From contig VSIX01000139.1 in NCBI GenBank assembly GCA_008086245.1, forward strand, positions 21,952 to 85,951: a DNA stretch of 64,000 nt. The letters run 5' to 3'. The translations under genes and the position numbers were made by a program. The notes under the pieces are model-generated. The model saw only the letters and a program-made list of their open reading frames with translations. It was not told the origin of the DNA and did not search any database. The stretch comes from Candidatus Mcinerneyibacterium aminivorans (GTDB taxonomy: Bacteria; Macinerneyibacteriota; Macinerneyibacteria; Macinerneyibacteriales; Macinerneyibacteriaceae). Shown in pieces: positions 41,521 through 51,845 of the stretch (position 1 is the stretch's first letter; each line of letters begins with the position of its first letter).

Positions 41521-42639
41521 TTAAAAATTTTGTAGTAATTTAGAATTGATAAATGATTTAATCTCTGATAGCTTTGGCGCTTCTCCTTTTAAAATATAAA
41601 GGGAGGAATTTGCAATACCCATAAGGATTGATTCTTCCATTTTGAACCCTCTTAAAAATGAGGAGAAAAAGCCGGCATTGAAATGGTCTCCCGCTCCGGT
41701 CAAAATATTGGGATTTTCATTATAGAATGTTGAAAACGACCTGACCTTTTCCCGATAGCTCAGCGATACTTTTTTGGGAGTATGCACAAAAACCGTATAA
41801 AGATTTAATTCTTTTTGAATATGAAAGCATAGTCTATTTATATCTGATTCTATTTTTTCTGTACTGTTGATGAATTTATATAACATCTCTGCTTCATGCA
41901 AATTTAATCCCAGAATAATCCTAAAAGATTTAAGCTTATTTCTTATTATATGAATAAAGGTTTCGATATCATCTCTGCTGCGTTTGTTAAAATCAGCAAG
42001 ATCAAAAAAGAGATATTTGCATTCAATGTTATAATCCCTAATTGTTTTTGTTAACTGCTGGATTATATCATTCATCTGAATTAACATAGTCCAGTTTAAA
42101 AAAGAAATAACTTTAACATTTTGAAGTATTTTAATCAATTTTTTTGTTTTTACTGAATTTATGATACTATTCCAGTTAATATGATTAATAGAATCAAGAA
42201 GTCCCATCATAATTTTTCCATCTTTAAATTCTAAAGCAAGGGTTTCACCCGGTTTTGAAATTGTGCAGCATTCTATGCATCTATTTGAAAGGTTTGAAAA
42301 AATTGAGTGAATTTTGTTTTCTCCAAGAGCAGCTATAAGATAAACGGGAGAGTTCAGTTTTGAAAGGCTATTAGCCATTATGGGGGCATTTCCACCTATT
42401 TTTTTATAATTTGAAACCAATTCTATATTAGTACTTTTTTCGGAGGCATTTTTAATTTTTTGTGCAAAATCTGAAATTGATTTTATAGGGGAAAAATTAT
42501 TAGTCGAATATCTTTTATTTACAACATTAATAATGTTATCTATGAAACCATCAAAACCTACTAATATACCATCATGGATTGTTTTGGTTTCATATTTTTC
42601 GAGCATTTTTATTAATCGTTGTTTGTTTTTTTTGTCCAA
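41521..42639 (-). CDS. PfkB-family carbohydrate kinase
   Basis: 372 aa ribokinase-like kinase. The N-terminal GFDGFIDNI and KKIGGNAPIMANSL bind the sugar, and the C-terminal TGAGDHFNAGFFSSFLRG carries the catalytic Asp and anion hole. The middle region is divergent, so the substrate cannot be assigned. It is slightly longer than typical ribokinases (about 310). AAGGAG SD on the minus strand. marR follows it but has its own promoter. Confidence 0.85.
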   Translation of the reverse strand: MDKKNKQRLIKMLEKYETKTIHDGILVGFDGFIDNIINVVNKRYSTNNFSPIKSISDFAQKIKNASEKSTNIELVSNYKKIGGNAPIMANSLSKLNSPVYLIAALGENKIHSIFSNLSNRCIECCTISKPGETLALEFKDGKIMMGLLDSINHINWNSIINSVKTKKLIKILQNVKVISFLNWTMLIQMNDIIQQLTKTIRDYNIECKYLFFDLADFNKRSRDDIETFIHIIRNKLKSFRIILGLNLHEAEMLYKFINSTEKIESDINRLCFHIQKELNLYTVFVHTPKKVSLSYREKVRSFSTFYNENPNILTGAGDHFNAGFFSSFLRGFKMEESILMGIANSSLYILKGEAPKLSEIKSFINSKLLQNF

Positions 42640-42668
42640 AGTAATCTCCTTATTTACTTTTATATTAA

Positions 42669-42677
42669 ATTATAACA
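42669..42677 (-). promoter_or_regulatory. Extended -10 promoter (TGTTATAAT) of the pfkB-type gene
   Basis: On the minus strand TG-T-TATAAT lies 29 nt upstream of the start. A TTGACA (42689-42684) is only 9 nt away from TATAAT; it could instead serve TAATAT at 42667-42662 with 16-nt spacing. Confidence 0.55.
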
Positions 42678-42833
42678 TCTATTTGTCAAAATTAAATATT
42701 TTTGCGGTGATCTACTATTGGCTGTCGGATTCCCGTTTTGGGTAAAGGTATGATTATAGAGAGTTTGTAATTTAGAAAGAATCGATAGGAGACAGTAGAA
42801 TTCAGAACACAGAAAATTTAAGAATATTTTGCG

Positions 42834-42862
42834 TTGCAAATAAGAAAAGAAAATGTTAAAAT
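42834..42862 (+). promoter_or_regulatory. Sigma70 promoter of the RND efflux operon
   Basis: TTGCAA at 42834-42839, 17-nt spacer, TAAAAT at 42857-42862. This predicts a leader of about 115 nt before the ATG at 42984. Confidence 0.55.
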
Positions 42863-42983
42863 AGTTTCGAATTGTTAATTTCCGGGGAGAAGGGGATTAA
42901 AATAACTTGAAACAAATCCATTGTTAAACTTGTCTAATAATTAGGTAAGGACAATATCTTAAAAAAGAAATGGATCGGTTTAT

Positions 42984-45900
42984 ATGAAATTTGGAAAATT
43001 AGTAATAGATAGACCTAAAGGGTTTATATTAATATTCATAGTTATTCTTATAGCCGGAATCTATGCAATGATAAATATTCCAAAGGAAGATTTGCCGGAT
43101 GTGGCTTATCCGAAACTTACTGTTCAGACCACATGGAGAGGGCAATCTCCTGAAAATATGGTTAAATATGTCACTTCGGTTATTGAAGAAAATTTAAACT
43201 CCATAAGGGGTATTAAAAAAATAACATCTGATAGTTACAAGGGATTTACACGAATCACCCTTGAGCTTGAAAGAGATGTCGATGTGGATTTTCAGATGTT
43301 TCTGGTCAATGAAAAATTATCCTCAATTAGGGATAAATTGCCGCCTAAACTCGGAGATATTGAAGTTAACAATTTTGTTCCCCAGGATATTGATGAAACA
43401 ACCTTTTTTAGTTTATATCTTTTTAGTAATTCAAAAGATAAATATAATCTTTCGAAATTTGCCGAAGAAAAGTTAAAAAGGGAGCTTGCACAAATACAGG
43501 GGGTTTCGGAAATATCGGTAAGAGGAGGTGTTCAGAAGGAATTAAAGATTGAATACGAAAGTGACATAATAGAGAAATATAATATAAATTTTAACAATTT
43601 TTTCATGAAATTAATTAATTCAAATGAAAAAATATCACTGGGCAAAGTGAATGTGGCAAATAAAAGGCTATACATGACATTTACCAATAAGATAGATTTG
43701 AATAATGTTGAGAACTTCAAAATTCAGGATGGTATAAATGCTGGAAATGTTGCTGATATATATTTTCAGGACAGCGAACCGAGGACAATTCATCGTGTCA
43801 ATGGAGGACCTGCAGTGTATGTTGTTCTGGCTAAAGCCAAAAATGCCAATGCAATTATCGTTTCCAATAAAGTTAAGAATAAACTTAAAAAAATTAAATC
43901 CAGAAATCCCGATATTAATTATAAGATTCAGGACAATGAAGGGAAGAAAGTATTAGAAGGATACAGAGATATATTGCTGAGGATAGTTATTTCTATTGTG
44001 GCAATTTTTCTGGTGTTGTTTTCATTCATGAGACATATAAAACCTTCATTAATTACCATGGGATCAATATTTTTATCTGTTTCCTTTTCGATTAACTTTT
44101 TATTTTTTTCGGGGGAGTCATTAAATACCTTCACCATTAGTGGAATAGCACTAGCATTTGGTTTATTGGTGGATAATGCTGTTGTTGTTTATGAAAATAT
44201 TCACAAACATTTTTATAGTGGAAAATCCATAAAAGAATCTATAATGTTATCCTTTAGGGAAATGTTTATTCCTATAATTGCATCCACTTTTACAACTGTT
44301 TGTGTTGTTATACCTTTTATTTTCCTTCAGGAAGAATTGAAGATATATTATATCCCGTTTGCCAAGACTGTTGTAGTTTCTTTAATTGCATCTGTATTTA
44401 TATCTTTTTCTTTAATTCCTATAGCTTTTAGTTACCTGCACATAGAAGAAAAAATTCAAAAGTCAAAAAACAAGATTATAGAACTCTATAAAAGATATAT
44501 TGCAAACATATTAAAATACAGATATTTTGCTCTGGTTGTTTTGGTATTTATTCTGGGGTTTAGTATTTTAAAGTTTGTTAAGGATGTGGATAAAAGTTCA
44601 TTTTCCTGGGGAGGAAGGGATTATAATCCCTATGTTACATGCTATTTTAGATCGAAACCGAATGTCCCTAAATTTAGACTTGAAAATGCTGTAAAACAGT
44701 TTGAGGGGCTTATAGAAGGAAATCAGATAGTAGACTATTATAGAACATCGGTTAGTGATACAGAGGCAAGAGTTCTGGTTTATTTTAAAGATGAATATGA
44801 GGGAAGTGCCGGGGCATATTCTTTGAGGGAAAAGCTGAAAATTTATGGAAACAGAATGTCTCAGGTTTATGTAACTGTTTACGGCATAGGGCCTTCATTT
44901 GGTGGAGGATTTTCCGGTAGTGTGAGATATTCATCGCAGATATATTTACAGGGATATAATTATGAGAAATTAAAAACCTTCGCACGAAGATTTGAAACTA
45001 CTCTGTTAAATTTTAGAGAAATATCGGATGTTAAACTGGGAGTTGTGAGAAAGGATTCCACTCAAATTGTAAATGTTAAACTTCAGGCCGACAAACTGGA
45101 TGCTTTTGATTTAGATATTTCAGAAATTCAGCAAAAAGTATCCTATTTGATAAGAGAGGGTGTTTATGAAGATATTATCAAATATGATAATGATTATATC
45201 AATCTGGCTTTTGAAGCAAAAAACAAAATTAATCTGTTTGAATTAAAAAATCTGTATATAAAGGAAGGAATTAAATTAAGTGATATTTCTGAAATTACAT
45301 TGGAAGGGAGTACCCGATCAATTGAAAGAGAAAATCAGGTCTATAACTACCCGATTTCCTATGAATATTCGGGAGGTTATCAGGATCGGGAGGAGTTTGA
45401 GGAATCTTTAGCCAATAATCTTAATTATCCTCCGGGTTTTTCCCTAAAAACCGAGGATAAAAATAGATGGTGGTGGGATGAAGAGCAGGATTACCAGAGG
45501 ATACTTGTTCTTCTTGGATTTGCAATTCTTCTTATTTATATGGTTATTTCTGCACTTTATGAAAGCTACAGTGAACCTTTCATTATTTTAATAACCCTCC
45601 CTCTTGCTTTTGTGGGAGTTATATGGTTGTATTATCTTTTCAATCTTACATTTGGTGTTCATGCAATTATGGGATCAATGCTTTTAGCCGGGATTGTTGT
45701 TAATAACGCAATAATTATGATAAACCATATAAATCACTTAAGAAGAGAAAAGAATCATACAAAAGTTGAGGGCATAATCATTGGAGCAGCAGATAGGTTT
45801 AGACCTATTTTGATTACATCTTTTACAACAATTATGGGGCTTCTGCCAATAATTATTTTCTCAACAGAGAAAGCAAGGGGCTCGGAAGAAAAGATCTGGA

Positions 45901-46187
45901 AGCATTTAAGTTATGCAACGGTTGGGGGGTTAACAACTGCAACTATTTTTACTTTAACCTTTATGCCGCTTTTATATTATTTCTTTGCAAAAAAGAGAGA
46001 AAAGGACAAACCCTACCAGGACAGTGGAGTTTGGAAATTTTTAAAGAGTATTGAATGGAAAAAATTACCTTCAAGGTTGCTATATTTAATTAAAAATATT
46101 AGCTGGAAGCAAATTTTAAAAAAAAGTCCAGCTGCACTGAAAAGAATAGTTGTTAAAGTATTTAATAAAATTTTCAGAAGAAGGTAG
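42984..46187 (+). CDS. RND-family efflux pump, first paralogue
   Basis: 1067-aa inner-membrane proton antiporter. It has the duplicated RND layout: helix 1 (about 12-30), first porter domain with IPKEDLPDVAYPKLTVQTTW, helices 2-6 with GLLVDNAVVVYENIHKHF, second porter domain, and helices 7-12 with GIVVNNAIIMINHINHLRRE and FRPILITSFTTIMGLLPIII. A roughly 60-residue Lys/Arg-rich tail follows the last helix. The second porter part contains NRWWWDEEQDY. Only a weak SD (TGGATCGG) precedes the ATG. First gene of the order RND-TolC-MFP-RND. Substrate unknown. Confidence 0.93.
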   Translation: MKFGKLVIDRPKGFILIFIVILIAGIYAMINIPKEDLPDVAYPKLTVQTTWRGQSPENMVKYVTSVIEENLNSIRGIKKITSDSYKGFTRITLELERDVDVDFQMFLVNEKLSSIRDKLPPKLGDIEVNNFVPQDIDETTFFSLYLFSNSKDKYNLSKFAEEKLKRELAQIQGVSEISVRGGVQKELKIEYESDIIEKYNINFNNFFMKLINSNEKISLGKVNVANKRLYMTFTNKIDLNNVENFKIQDGINAGNVADIYFQDSEPRTIHRVNGGPAVYVVLAKAKNANAIIVSNKVKNKLKKIKSRNPDINYKIQDNEGKKVLEGYRDILLRIVISIVAIFLVLFSFMRHIKPSLITMGSIFLSVSFSINFLFFSGESLNTFTISGIALAFGLLVDNAVVVYENIHKHFYSGKSIKESIMLSFREMFIPIIASTFTTVCVVIPFIFLQEELKIYYIPFAKTVVVSLIASVFISFSLIPIAFSYLHIEEKIQKSKNKIIELYKRYIANILKYRYFALVVLVFILGFSILKFVKDVDKSSFSWGGRDYNPYVTCYFRSKPNVPKFRLENAVKQFEGLIEGNQIVDYYRTSVSDTEARVLVYFKDEYEGSAGAYSLREKLKIYGNRMSQVYVTVYGIGPSFGGGFSGSVRYSSQIYLQGYNYEKLKTFARRFETTLLNFREISDVKLGVVRKDSTQIVNVKLQADKLDAFDLDISEIQQKVSYLIREGVYEDIIKYDNDYINLAFEAKNKINLFELKNLYIKEGIKLSDISEITLEGSTRSIERENQVYNYPISYEYSGGYQDREEFEESLANNLNYPPGFSLKTEDKNRWWWDEEQDYQRILVLLGFAILLIYMVISALYESYSEPFIILITLPLAFVGVIWLYYLFNLTFGVHAIMGSMLLAGIVVNNAIIMINHINHLRREKNHTKVEGIIIGAADRFRPILITSFTTIMGLLPIIIFSTEKARGSEEKIWKHLSYATVGGLTTATIFTLTFMPLLYYFFAKKREKDKPYQDSGVWKFLKSIEWKKLPSRLLYLIKNISWKQILKKSPAALKRIVVKVFNKIFRRR

Positions 46188-46206
46188 ACAGGGAGGAACA
46201 GAAATT

Positions 46207-47604
46207 ATGAAAAAATTGTATTTAGTTTTATTTGTAGCTATATTTGTAATTACATCCTATTCAATGACTTTTCAGGAGTATCTTGATATAGTTTTCGAAA
46301 AAAGCGATATTAAAAGGGATGTGAAACTTTATAAAAAAAGAAACCATTATGATAATTTAAATAATTTGTCCATGATAATCCCTAGAGCTGATATTAACAT
46401 AAATATTCCTGAATATTCATATTATGATGAGACAGAATATTTGGATGAACAAAATAATGCATACAGTAGTGAAAATTTAAGTTATGGTGCAAATGTATCG
46501 ATATCTCAATATTTGCCTACAAATACCGAAATAAATTCAAAGCTTTATTATAATTATTACCAGAATTACAGGGAAGCGGGGTATGAAAAAGATGGCCTTA
46601 GCGGTCAAACCCTTGAGTTTACTATCAACCAAAATATCTGGGGTACAAATAAAGGATTTCATTATTATAAAATATGGCGAAATGAATCAAAAATAAATAA
46701 TATTCAAAATGATAGATATAATCTTGAGATCTTGAAGGAAGCTTATACGAATTACATAGATTATTTAATAGCCAAAAGAAATTATCTTTTAAATAAGAAA
46801 ATGTATGAAAGATACAGGGATATATATGAAAGTGCTAAAAACAAATACAAAATGGGTTTATTTGATTTAATAACATATAACCGGGTTAAAAAGGAATATA
46901 AATTTTATGAACTCGATTTTAATGACTCAAAAAGGAAGTTGAAAAGTCAAAAGCAGAGTTTGGAGATGTTTTTAAATACAGAGTTTAATGATATCGAATT
47001 TTCTGTGGAAAATATAGGATATGATATTTTTGAGGGAAAGCAGCCAGAGGCCAGGATAACTGAAAAAAAATTGGAGTTTGATAATGCATACAGAAATTAT
47101 AAATTTAATAAGGCAAACAGCGAAGTTAAACTATATGCCAGTATTAGCAGTAAATACAGCAATTTCGGAGAAGAAGATTTTAGTGGAATAGAAAATGATA
47201 ATTACAGTATCTCGATGACTCTTTCGATACCTTTTGCAAATCTTAGTAAAGTGTCCAGTTTAAATAATGCTGAAATTAATTATCTAATTGAAAAATATAA
47301 GAAAGAAGATGAAATTGAAAATATCAGAATTAACTATAAAAATTTGAAGTCAGATTTAAAGAATTATCATGAAAAATTAGCCCTGTATGACGACATTCTT
47401 CCGGATTTAAAGGAAAATTATAATATAAGCTTGAAAAGATTTAATATGGGGATGATTACTCTTGAAGAGTTAAGGAGCATAGAAAATGAATATATAAATG
47501 CTGAGTTAAACTATCTACGAGCTTTAAAAAACTATAATTTGACAGCCATCGAACTGGGCAAGTATATTGGTAATATTGACAAAATAATGGAGGAATTATT
47601 ATGA
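46207..47604 (+). CDS. TolC-family outer-membrane efflux protein
   Basis: 465 aa with a signal peptide (MKKLYLVLFVAIFVITSYS). Two long helical halves repeat the OEP pattern (AYTNYIDYLIAKRNYLLNKK... YKMGLFDLITYNRVKKEY, and NYNISLKRFNMGMITLEELRSIENEY...). The trimeric channel would carry substrates across the periplasm and outer membrane. The ATG at 46207 follows GGGAGG; an upstream in-frame start would overlap the pump gene and lacks a signal. It overlaps the MFP gene by 4 nt (ATGA). Confidence 0.92.
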   Translation: MKKLYLVLFVAIFVITSYSMTFQEYLDIVFEKSDIKRDVKLYKKRNHYDNLNNLSMIIPRADININIPEYSYYDETEYLDEQNNAYSSENLSYGANVSISQYLPTNTEINSKLYYNYYQNYREAGYEKDGLSGQTLEFTINQNIWGTNKGFHYYKIWRNESKINNIQNDRYNLEILKEAYTNYIDYLIAKRNYLLNKKMYERYRDIYESAKNKYKMGLFDLITYNRVKKEYKFYELDFNDSKRKLKSQKQSLEMFLNTEFNDIEFSVENIGYDIFEGKQPEARITEKKLEFDNAYRNYKFNKANSEVKLYASISSKYSNFGEEDFSGIENDNYSISMTLSIPFANLSKVSSLNNAEINYLIEKYKKEDEIENIRINYKNLKSDLKNYHEKLALYDDILPDLKENYNISLKRFNMGMITLEELRSIENEYINAELNYLRALKNYNLTAIELGKYIGNIDKIMEELL

Positions 47605-48776
47605 AAAAAATAATAACAATTTTAATCATATTGGCAATTGTAGGTGCAGGTTTATTTTCGTATTTTAAATTTTTCAAATCAGATAAACAAAACACAGAAG
47701 ATAAAAGTAAAACCCTGGCTGCACCTGTTCCAGTTGAAGTTGCTAAATCAATAAAAGGAGATCTTCCACTCTATATCTCATCTTCTGGTAAGCTTGAAGC
47801 AAAAAAAATTAATGATTATACCGCTGAAGTTTCAGGTAATATTTCTTTAAATGTCAGGGAGGGAGAATCTGTTAAGAAAGGGGAGCTGCTTTTTGAAATT
47901 GATAATACCGATTATAAAGTTGCATATCAACAGGCTCTGCTTGAATATAAAAAATCTTATATAGAATATGTGGCTATCAGTGAAGATATAAACAGTGAAG
48001 ATTTGAAAGTCAAAATAGATAAGAAAAATTTGTTTTCAAGTGATAATGAAATTGAAAAAATTCAAAAAAATATATTAGAAGAAATTAAAAGCAAGGACAT
48101 TACGGAAAACAGGATCCAGTATAGATTGGGAGAAAAAGAAATGGCCTTAAAAAAGGCTTTAGCCGATTATAGAAAATGCAAAATTAGAGCACCCTTTTCC
48201 GGGGTTGTAGGAAATATTGATATATCGGAAGGGGAGTATGTAAAACCAAATGATAAGATTATGACATTAGCAGATATTTCGACCCTGAGAATTAAAGCAA
48301 AAATTATTTCCAAGGATTTAAATAAATTAAAAGAGAATTCACCTGCTGTGGTATTTCCGATAATTAATGATAAGGAGTATGAAGGATATATTTATTCGAT
48401 CAATCCAATAATTTCACAAAATAATTCAACATATGCAGTTGTTGAGATTAACAATCAAAATAGGGAATTAAAACCGGGGATGTTTTGCGATGTAAAGCTT
48501 CAATACGACTTATTAAAAGATAGGGTTCTGGTACCCCAGGAAGCAGTTCTTGAAAGAGAAGAGCAGAAGCTTGTTTTTGTGATAAGAGAGAGAAATGATG
48601 AAAAGCTGGCCTACTGGAATTATGTAGATATAGGAGCACAAAATTATGAATATATTGAAATAGAAGATAAACTTGAAGCCGGTAAAACCGTTATAGTAAA
48701 GGGACATTATACTATAAGCCATAAATCTGCAGTTACAATAAATGAAAATACCGATAAAAATAAATCCAAAAAATAG
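47601..48776 (+). CDS. RND membrane-fusion (periplasmic adaptor) protein
   Basis: 391 aa: an N-terminal membrane anchor (about 4-24), lipoyl/barrel halves (VSGNISLNVREGESVKKGELLFEID, then KIRAPFSGVVGNIDISEGEYV), a helical hairpin between them (about 110-190), and a C-terminal beta domain with LKPGMFCDVKL and VLVPQEAVLEREEQKLVFV. It joins the pump(s) to the TolC protein. GGAGG SD and ATGA overlap with the OMF gene. It is the only adaptor in the operon, so both pump paralogues may use it. Confidence 0.93.
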   Translation: MKKIITILIILAIVGAGLFSYFKFFKSDKQNTEDKSKTLAAPVPVEVAKSIKGDLPLYISSSGKLEAKKINDYTAEVSGNISLNVREGESVKKGELLFEIDNTDYKVAYQQALLEYKKSYIEYVAISEDINSEDLKVKIDKKNLFSSDNEIEKIQKNILEEIKSKDITENRIQYRLGEKEMALKKALADYRKCKIRAPFSGVVGNIDISEGEYVKPNDKIMTLADISTLRIKAKIISKDLNKLKENSPAVVFPIINDKEYEGYIYSINPIISQNNSTYAVVEINNQNRELKPGMFCDVKLQYDLLKDRVLVPQEAVLEREEQKLVFVIRERNDEKLAYWNYVDIGAQNYEYIEIEDKLEAGKTVIVKGHYTISHKSAVTINENTDKNKSKK

Positions 48777-48788
48777 TGGAGGGGTAAA

Positions 48789-51700
48789 ATGAGTTTGCCA
48801 AAATTTTCGGTTAAAAGACCTGTTACAATAACTATGATGTTTTTGGGGATAGTACTGCTTGGATTTATATCTTATAAATCACTAAACATAGAACTTCTCC
48901 CCTCTATAGATATACCCAAAATAGTTGTTGAGACAAAAGTTAATAATTCTCCTCCTGAAGAAATAGATAACAATGTTACCCAGAAAATTGAAAAAATACT
49001 AAGCACTCTTCCAAATGTAAAAAAAGTGCATTCTATATCTACTGATGAAAAATCGTTTGTTACAGTGGAATTTTTCTGGGGCGAGGATATGGAATATGTA
49101 ATGCTTAAAGCAAGGGAGAAACTTGATAAGGTTAGTAATGAGCTCCCGGAAGATGCCGAAAAACCAAACATTCTTTATTTTGACCCCTCACAGGCTCCAA
49201 TATTGAACATAATGGTCAAGAGTGAAGGAAGCTTTCTGGCTCTCAGCAATTTTGTGAGAGAAAATGTGAAAAGAAGGCTGGAAAGAATTGAGGGGGTGGC
49301 ACAATGCGAGTTAATTGGAGAGGATGAGGAAGAAATTAAGATTTTAATCTCAAATCGTTCGATGGTTGTTAATGATATATCTTATTCCAAACTGGAAAAT
49401 GTTTTAAAACAGAATAATATTACCAGCAGTGCCGGGAAAATTGGTGATCAGAATTATGAATATTCAATTTCTCTGGAAAAAAGCAAATTTACTCCAAAGG
49501 AAATTGCGAACCTTAAGGTGAAAGATAATATCAAAATAGGAGATATAGGCACTGTAAAAAGGGAACCTGCTGAACTTGAACAATTTTCCAAATTTAACGG
49601 CGAAAGGGGTTTAAGTTTACAAATTATAAAGACATCAAATGCAAACACTGTTAGGGTCTCGGAGAAGATTAGAAAAGAAATAGCAAAAATTGAAAAAGCT
49701 GAAAGCGGAATAACTTTTAAAACATTATATGATGACTCGGATACTATTAAAAATGCCGTATATAATGTTATTCTATCGATTGTAATAGGAGGGTTTCTTG
49801 CCTTTTTTGTCTTATTTGTTTTTCTGCATGATTTCAAATCTCCTTTTATTATTGGATTGGCTATGCCGCTATCAATTATTGCTACATTTATAGCTCTTTA
49901 CATAGCCGATATTAGTATAAATATTCTGTCTCTGGGGGGGCTTGCAATAGGTATCGGACTTCTGGTTGATAATTCAATTGTTGTTCTTGAAAATATGGAT
50001 AGGTTTAATCAGCAGGGATTGATGTTAAAAGATGCATCTATAAAGGGAGCCAGTCAAGTATCTATGGCTATTCTTGCCGGAACTCTTACAACAATAGCTG
50101 TATTTGTTCCAGTACTGTATTTAAAAGGTGTTATTGCAGTGCTTTTTAAACAGCAGGCTTTTGTTATTACCGTTTCCCTTCTTGCATCACTTCTTGTTGC
50201 TTTAACACTCTCCCCGATGATGTTCTCCAAAAAGAATAGGCTTGTACAGAAACTGAATAAGCTTATTAAAAGTAAAGGGGAAAAAGCTTTTGATTTAATT
50301 GATAATCTTATTTTTAAATTAAAGGGACTATATGAGAATGCCTTAAACTGGGCTTTAGAAAACAAGAAAAAAACTATTTTATATACTGCAGCAGTATTTG
50401 TGCTGGTATTTTTACTTACTCCTTTTTTAAAGAGGGAGTTTGTACCAAAAGTTCAGGACAATAAATTTTTTATGGAATATAAATTACCCACAGGTTATAC
50501 AATAGAGGGAAATGAAAAATATGTAAAATTTGTTGAGTCTGTTTTAAAAGAAAAAGAAGACTGGATAGATTATTATGTTGTTAATCTTGGAGAATCCTAT
50601 AGTCAGCAGATATCAGGTCTCAACACGGGGTATTTCCTCATATCGCTTTATAAAGCAAACAAAGTAGAAAAGCTGAAAAATTATTTAACAGAAAGTCTTG
50701 AATCAATGAACGGTAAAATAAAGTATTACTCTTCAGGGAGTATTTATAAGGATTTTTTCGAGTTCGGTGAATATGACCTTGAAGTTATTTTGGAGGGTTT
50801 TGAGATTGATTACCTGAATAAAGTGGCTGATAGATTAAAACCAAAACTTGATAATATAAAGGGCTTTCAGCTTGTTATTAAGGACTTAGAGCTTGAGAGG
50901 GAAATACTGGAGCTCGAATTTCAGGAATATTTTAAAAAATCGATAAATATCCCCCTGTATACTGTAATTGAGGAAATTGAAAAACTAACGGTAGGGCAAA
51001 AGGTAACTTCAGTTTATGAAGAAGGTAATGAAATTGATGTAAGAATTAAAAATGAAAGGGGAGTCCCTTCTAAAGAGCAATTTTTTGAAAAAATAATTGA
51101 AGTAGAAGGACAGCAGTATAAGCTCGGAGATATTTTGAAACTGAATAAAGTAAAAGTTCCTAATGAGCTGAAAAGAGAGGATCAGAAGAGAAAGCTTTCC
51201 CTTTTATGTAACATTAAAGGTGTAAGTTTGGAAAAAGCAATAAGCCTGGTACAAAAGCAGTTTTCTGATTTGGATAATACTGATAATATTGAAATTAAAT
51301 TTGGCGGGAAAATTGAAAACATGAAGAAATCCTTTTCCGGATTAGGATTTGCCTTTATATTATCATTAATTCTTGTATATATGATTCTGGGAGTTCAATT
51401 TGAATCATTTTTACAGCCTTTTGTTATTATTCTTGCTGTTCCCCTTGCCCTGATAGGTATAATTCTTGCGCTTTTTGTAACAAACACCTCTATTAATATT
51501 ATGAGTTTAATGGGAACAGTTGTTTTAATCGGGATAGTTGTTAATGATAGTATAGTTAAAATTGATATAATTAATAGACAGAGAGAAGAAGGTTATAATC
51601 TCGTTGAAGCAGTTAAAAGAGGTGGGGAACTGAGATTTAGACCTATTTTAATGACTTCTCTAACAACTATTTTAGGTCTTTTACCTCTGGCTATAGGTCT

Positions 51701-51833
51701 GGGAAAAGGGAGTGAGCTTTCAAGTCCGCTTGCTGTGACAATAATTGGTGGACTTGTAACTTCAACAGTCCTTACCCTGATCGTTATTCCGGTAATTTAT
51801 ATGGTTTTAATAGAATTTACAGAAAATAAATAA
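48789..51833 (+). CDS. RND-family efflux pump, second paralogue
   Basis: 1014 aa. RND layout with helix 1 (about 12-30), LNIELLPSIDIPKIVVETKV, GLAIGIGLLVDNSIVVLENM in helix 4, the C-terminal half with GVQFESFLQPFVIILAVPLA, GIVVNDSIVKIDIINRQREE and LRFRPILMTSLTTILGLLPLAI. It is clearly diverged from the first pump of the operon. GGAGGGG SD 12 nt after the MFP stop. It may form a separate pump or a mixed trimer with the first. Confidence 0.93.
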   Translation: MSLPKFSVKRPVTITMMFLGIVLLGFISYKSLNIELLPSIDIPKIVVETKVNNSPPEEIDNNVTQKIEKILSTLPNVKKVHSISTDEKSFVTVEFFWGEDMEYVMLKAREKLDKVSNELPEDAEKPNILYFDPSQAPILNIMVKSEGSFLALSNFVRENVKRRLERIEGVAQCELIGEDEEEIKILISNRSMVVNDISYSKLENVLKQNNITSSAGKIGDQNYEYSISLEKSKFTPKEIANLKVKDNIKIGDIGTVKREPAELEQFSKFNGERGLSLQIIKTSNANTVRVSEKIRKEIAKIEKAESGITFKTLYDDSDTIKNAVYNVILSIVIGGFLAFFVLFVFLHDFKSPFIIGLAMPLSIIATFIALYIADISINILSLGGLAIGIGLLVDNSIVVLENMDRFNQQGLMLKDASIKGASQVSMAILAGTLTTIAVFVPVLYLKGVIAVLFKQQAFVITVSLLASLLVALTLSPMMFSKKNRLVQKLNKLIKSKGEKAFDLIDNLIFKLKGLYENALNWALENKKKTILYTAAVFVLVFLLTPFLKREFVPKVQDNKFFMEYKLPTGYTIEGNEKYVKFVESVLKEKEDWIDYYVVNLGESYSQQISGLNTGYFLISLYKANKVEKLKNYLTESLESMNGKIKYYSSGSIYKDFFEFGEYDLEVILEGFEIDYLNKVADRLKPKLDNIKGFQLVIKDLELEREILELEFQEYFKKSINIPLYTVIEEIEKLTVGQKVTSVYEEGNEIDVRIKNERGVPSKEQFFEKIIEVEGQQYKLGDILKLNKVKVPNELKREDQKRKLSLLCNIKGVSLEKAISLVQKQFSDLDNTDNIEIKFGGKIENMKKSFSGLGFAFILSLILVYMILGVQFESFLQPFVIILAVPLALIGIILALFVTNTSINIMSLMGTVVLIGIVVNDSIVKIDIINRQREEGYNLVEAVKRGGELRFRPILMTSLTTILGLLPLAIGLGKGSELSSPLAVTIIGGLVTSTVLTLIVIPVIYMVLIEFTENK

Positions 51834-51845
51834 AAAATGAATATT

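Larger units (their letters stand above)
42640..42983. other. 344-bp divergent intergenic region
   Basis: Holds the promoters of the PfkB-type gene and of the RND operon. The RND leader includes ATCCATT (42916-42922), complementary to AATGGAT (42969-42975) just before the RND start codon, and the small palindrome CTAATAATTAG (about 42934-42944). No gene and no ATTCCGG repeat seen. Confidence 0.65.

Noticed and set aside
48000-48700. Antisense frames within the efflux genes
   Set aside because: Long open frames opposite Lys/Glu-rich coding sequence are expected from AT-rich codon use; none had SD or domain support.
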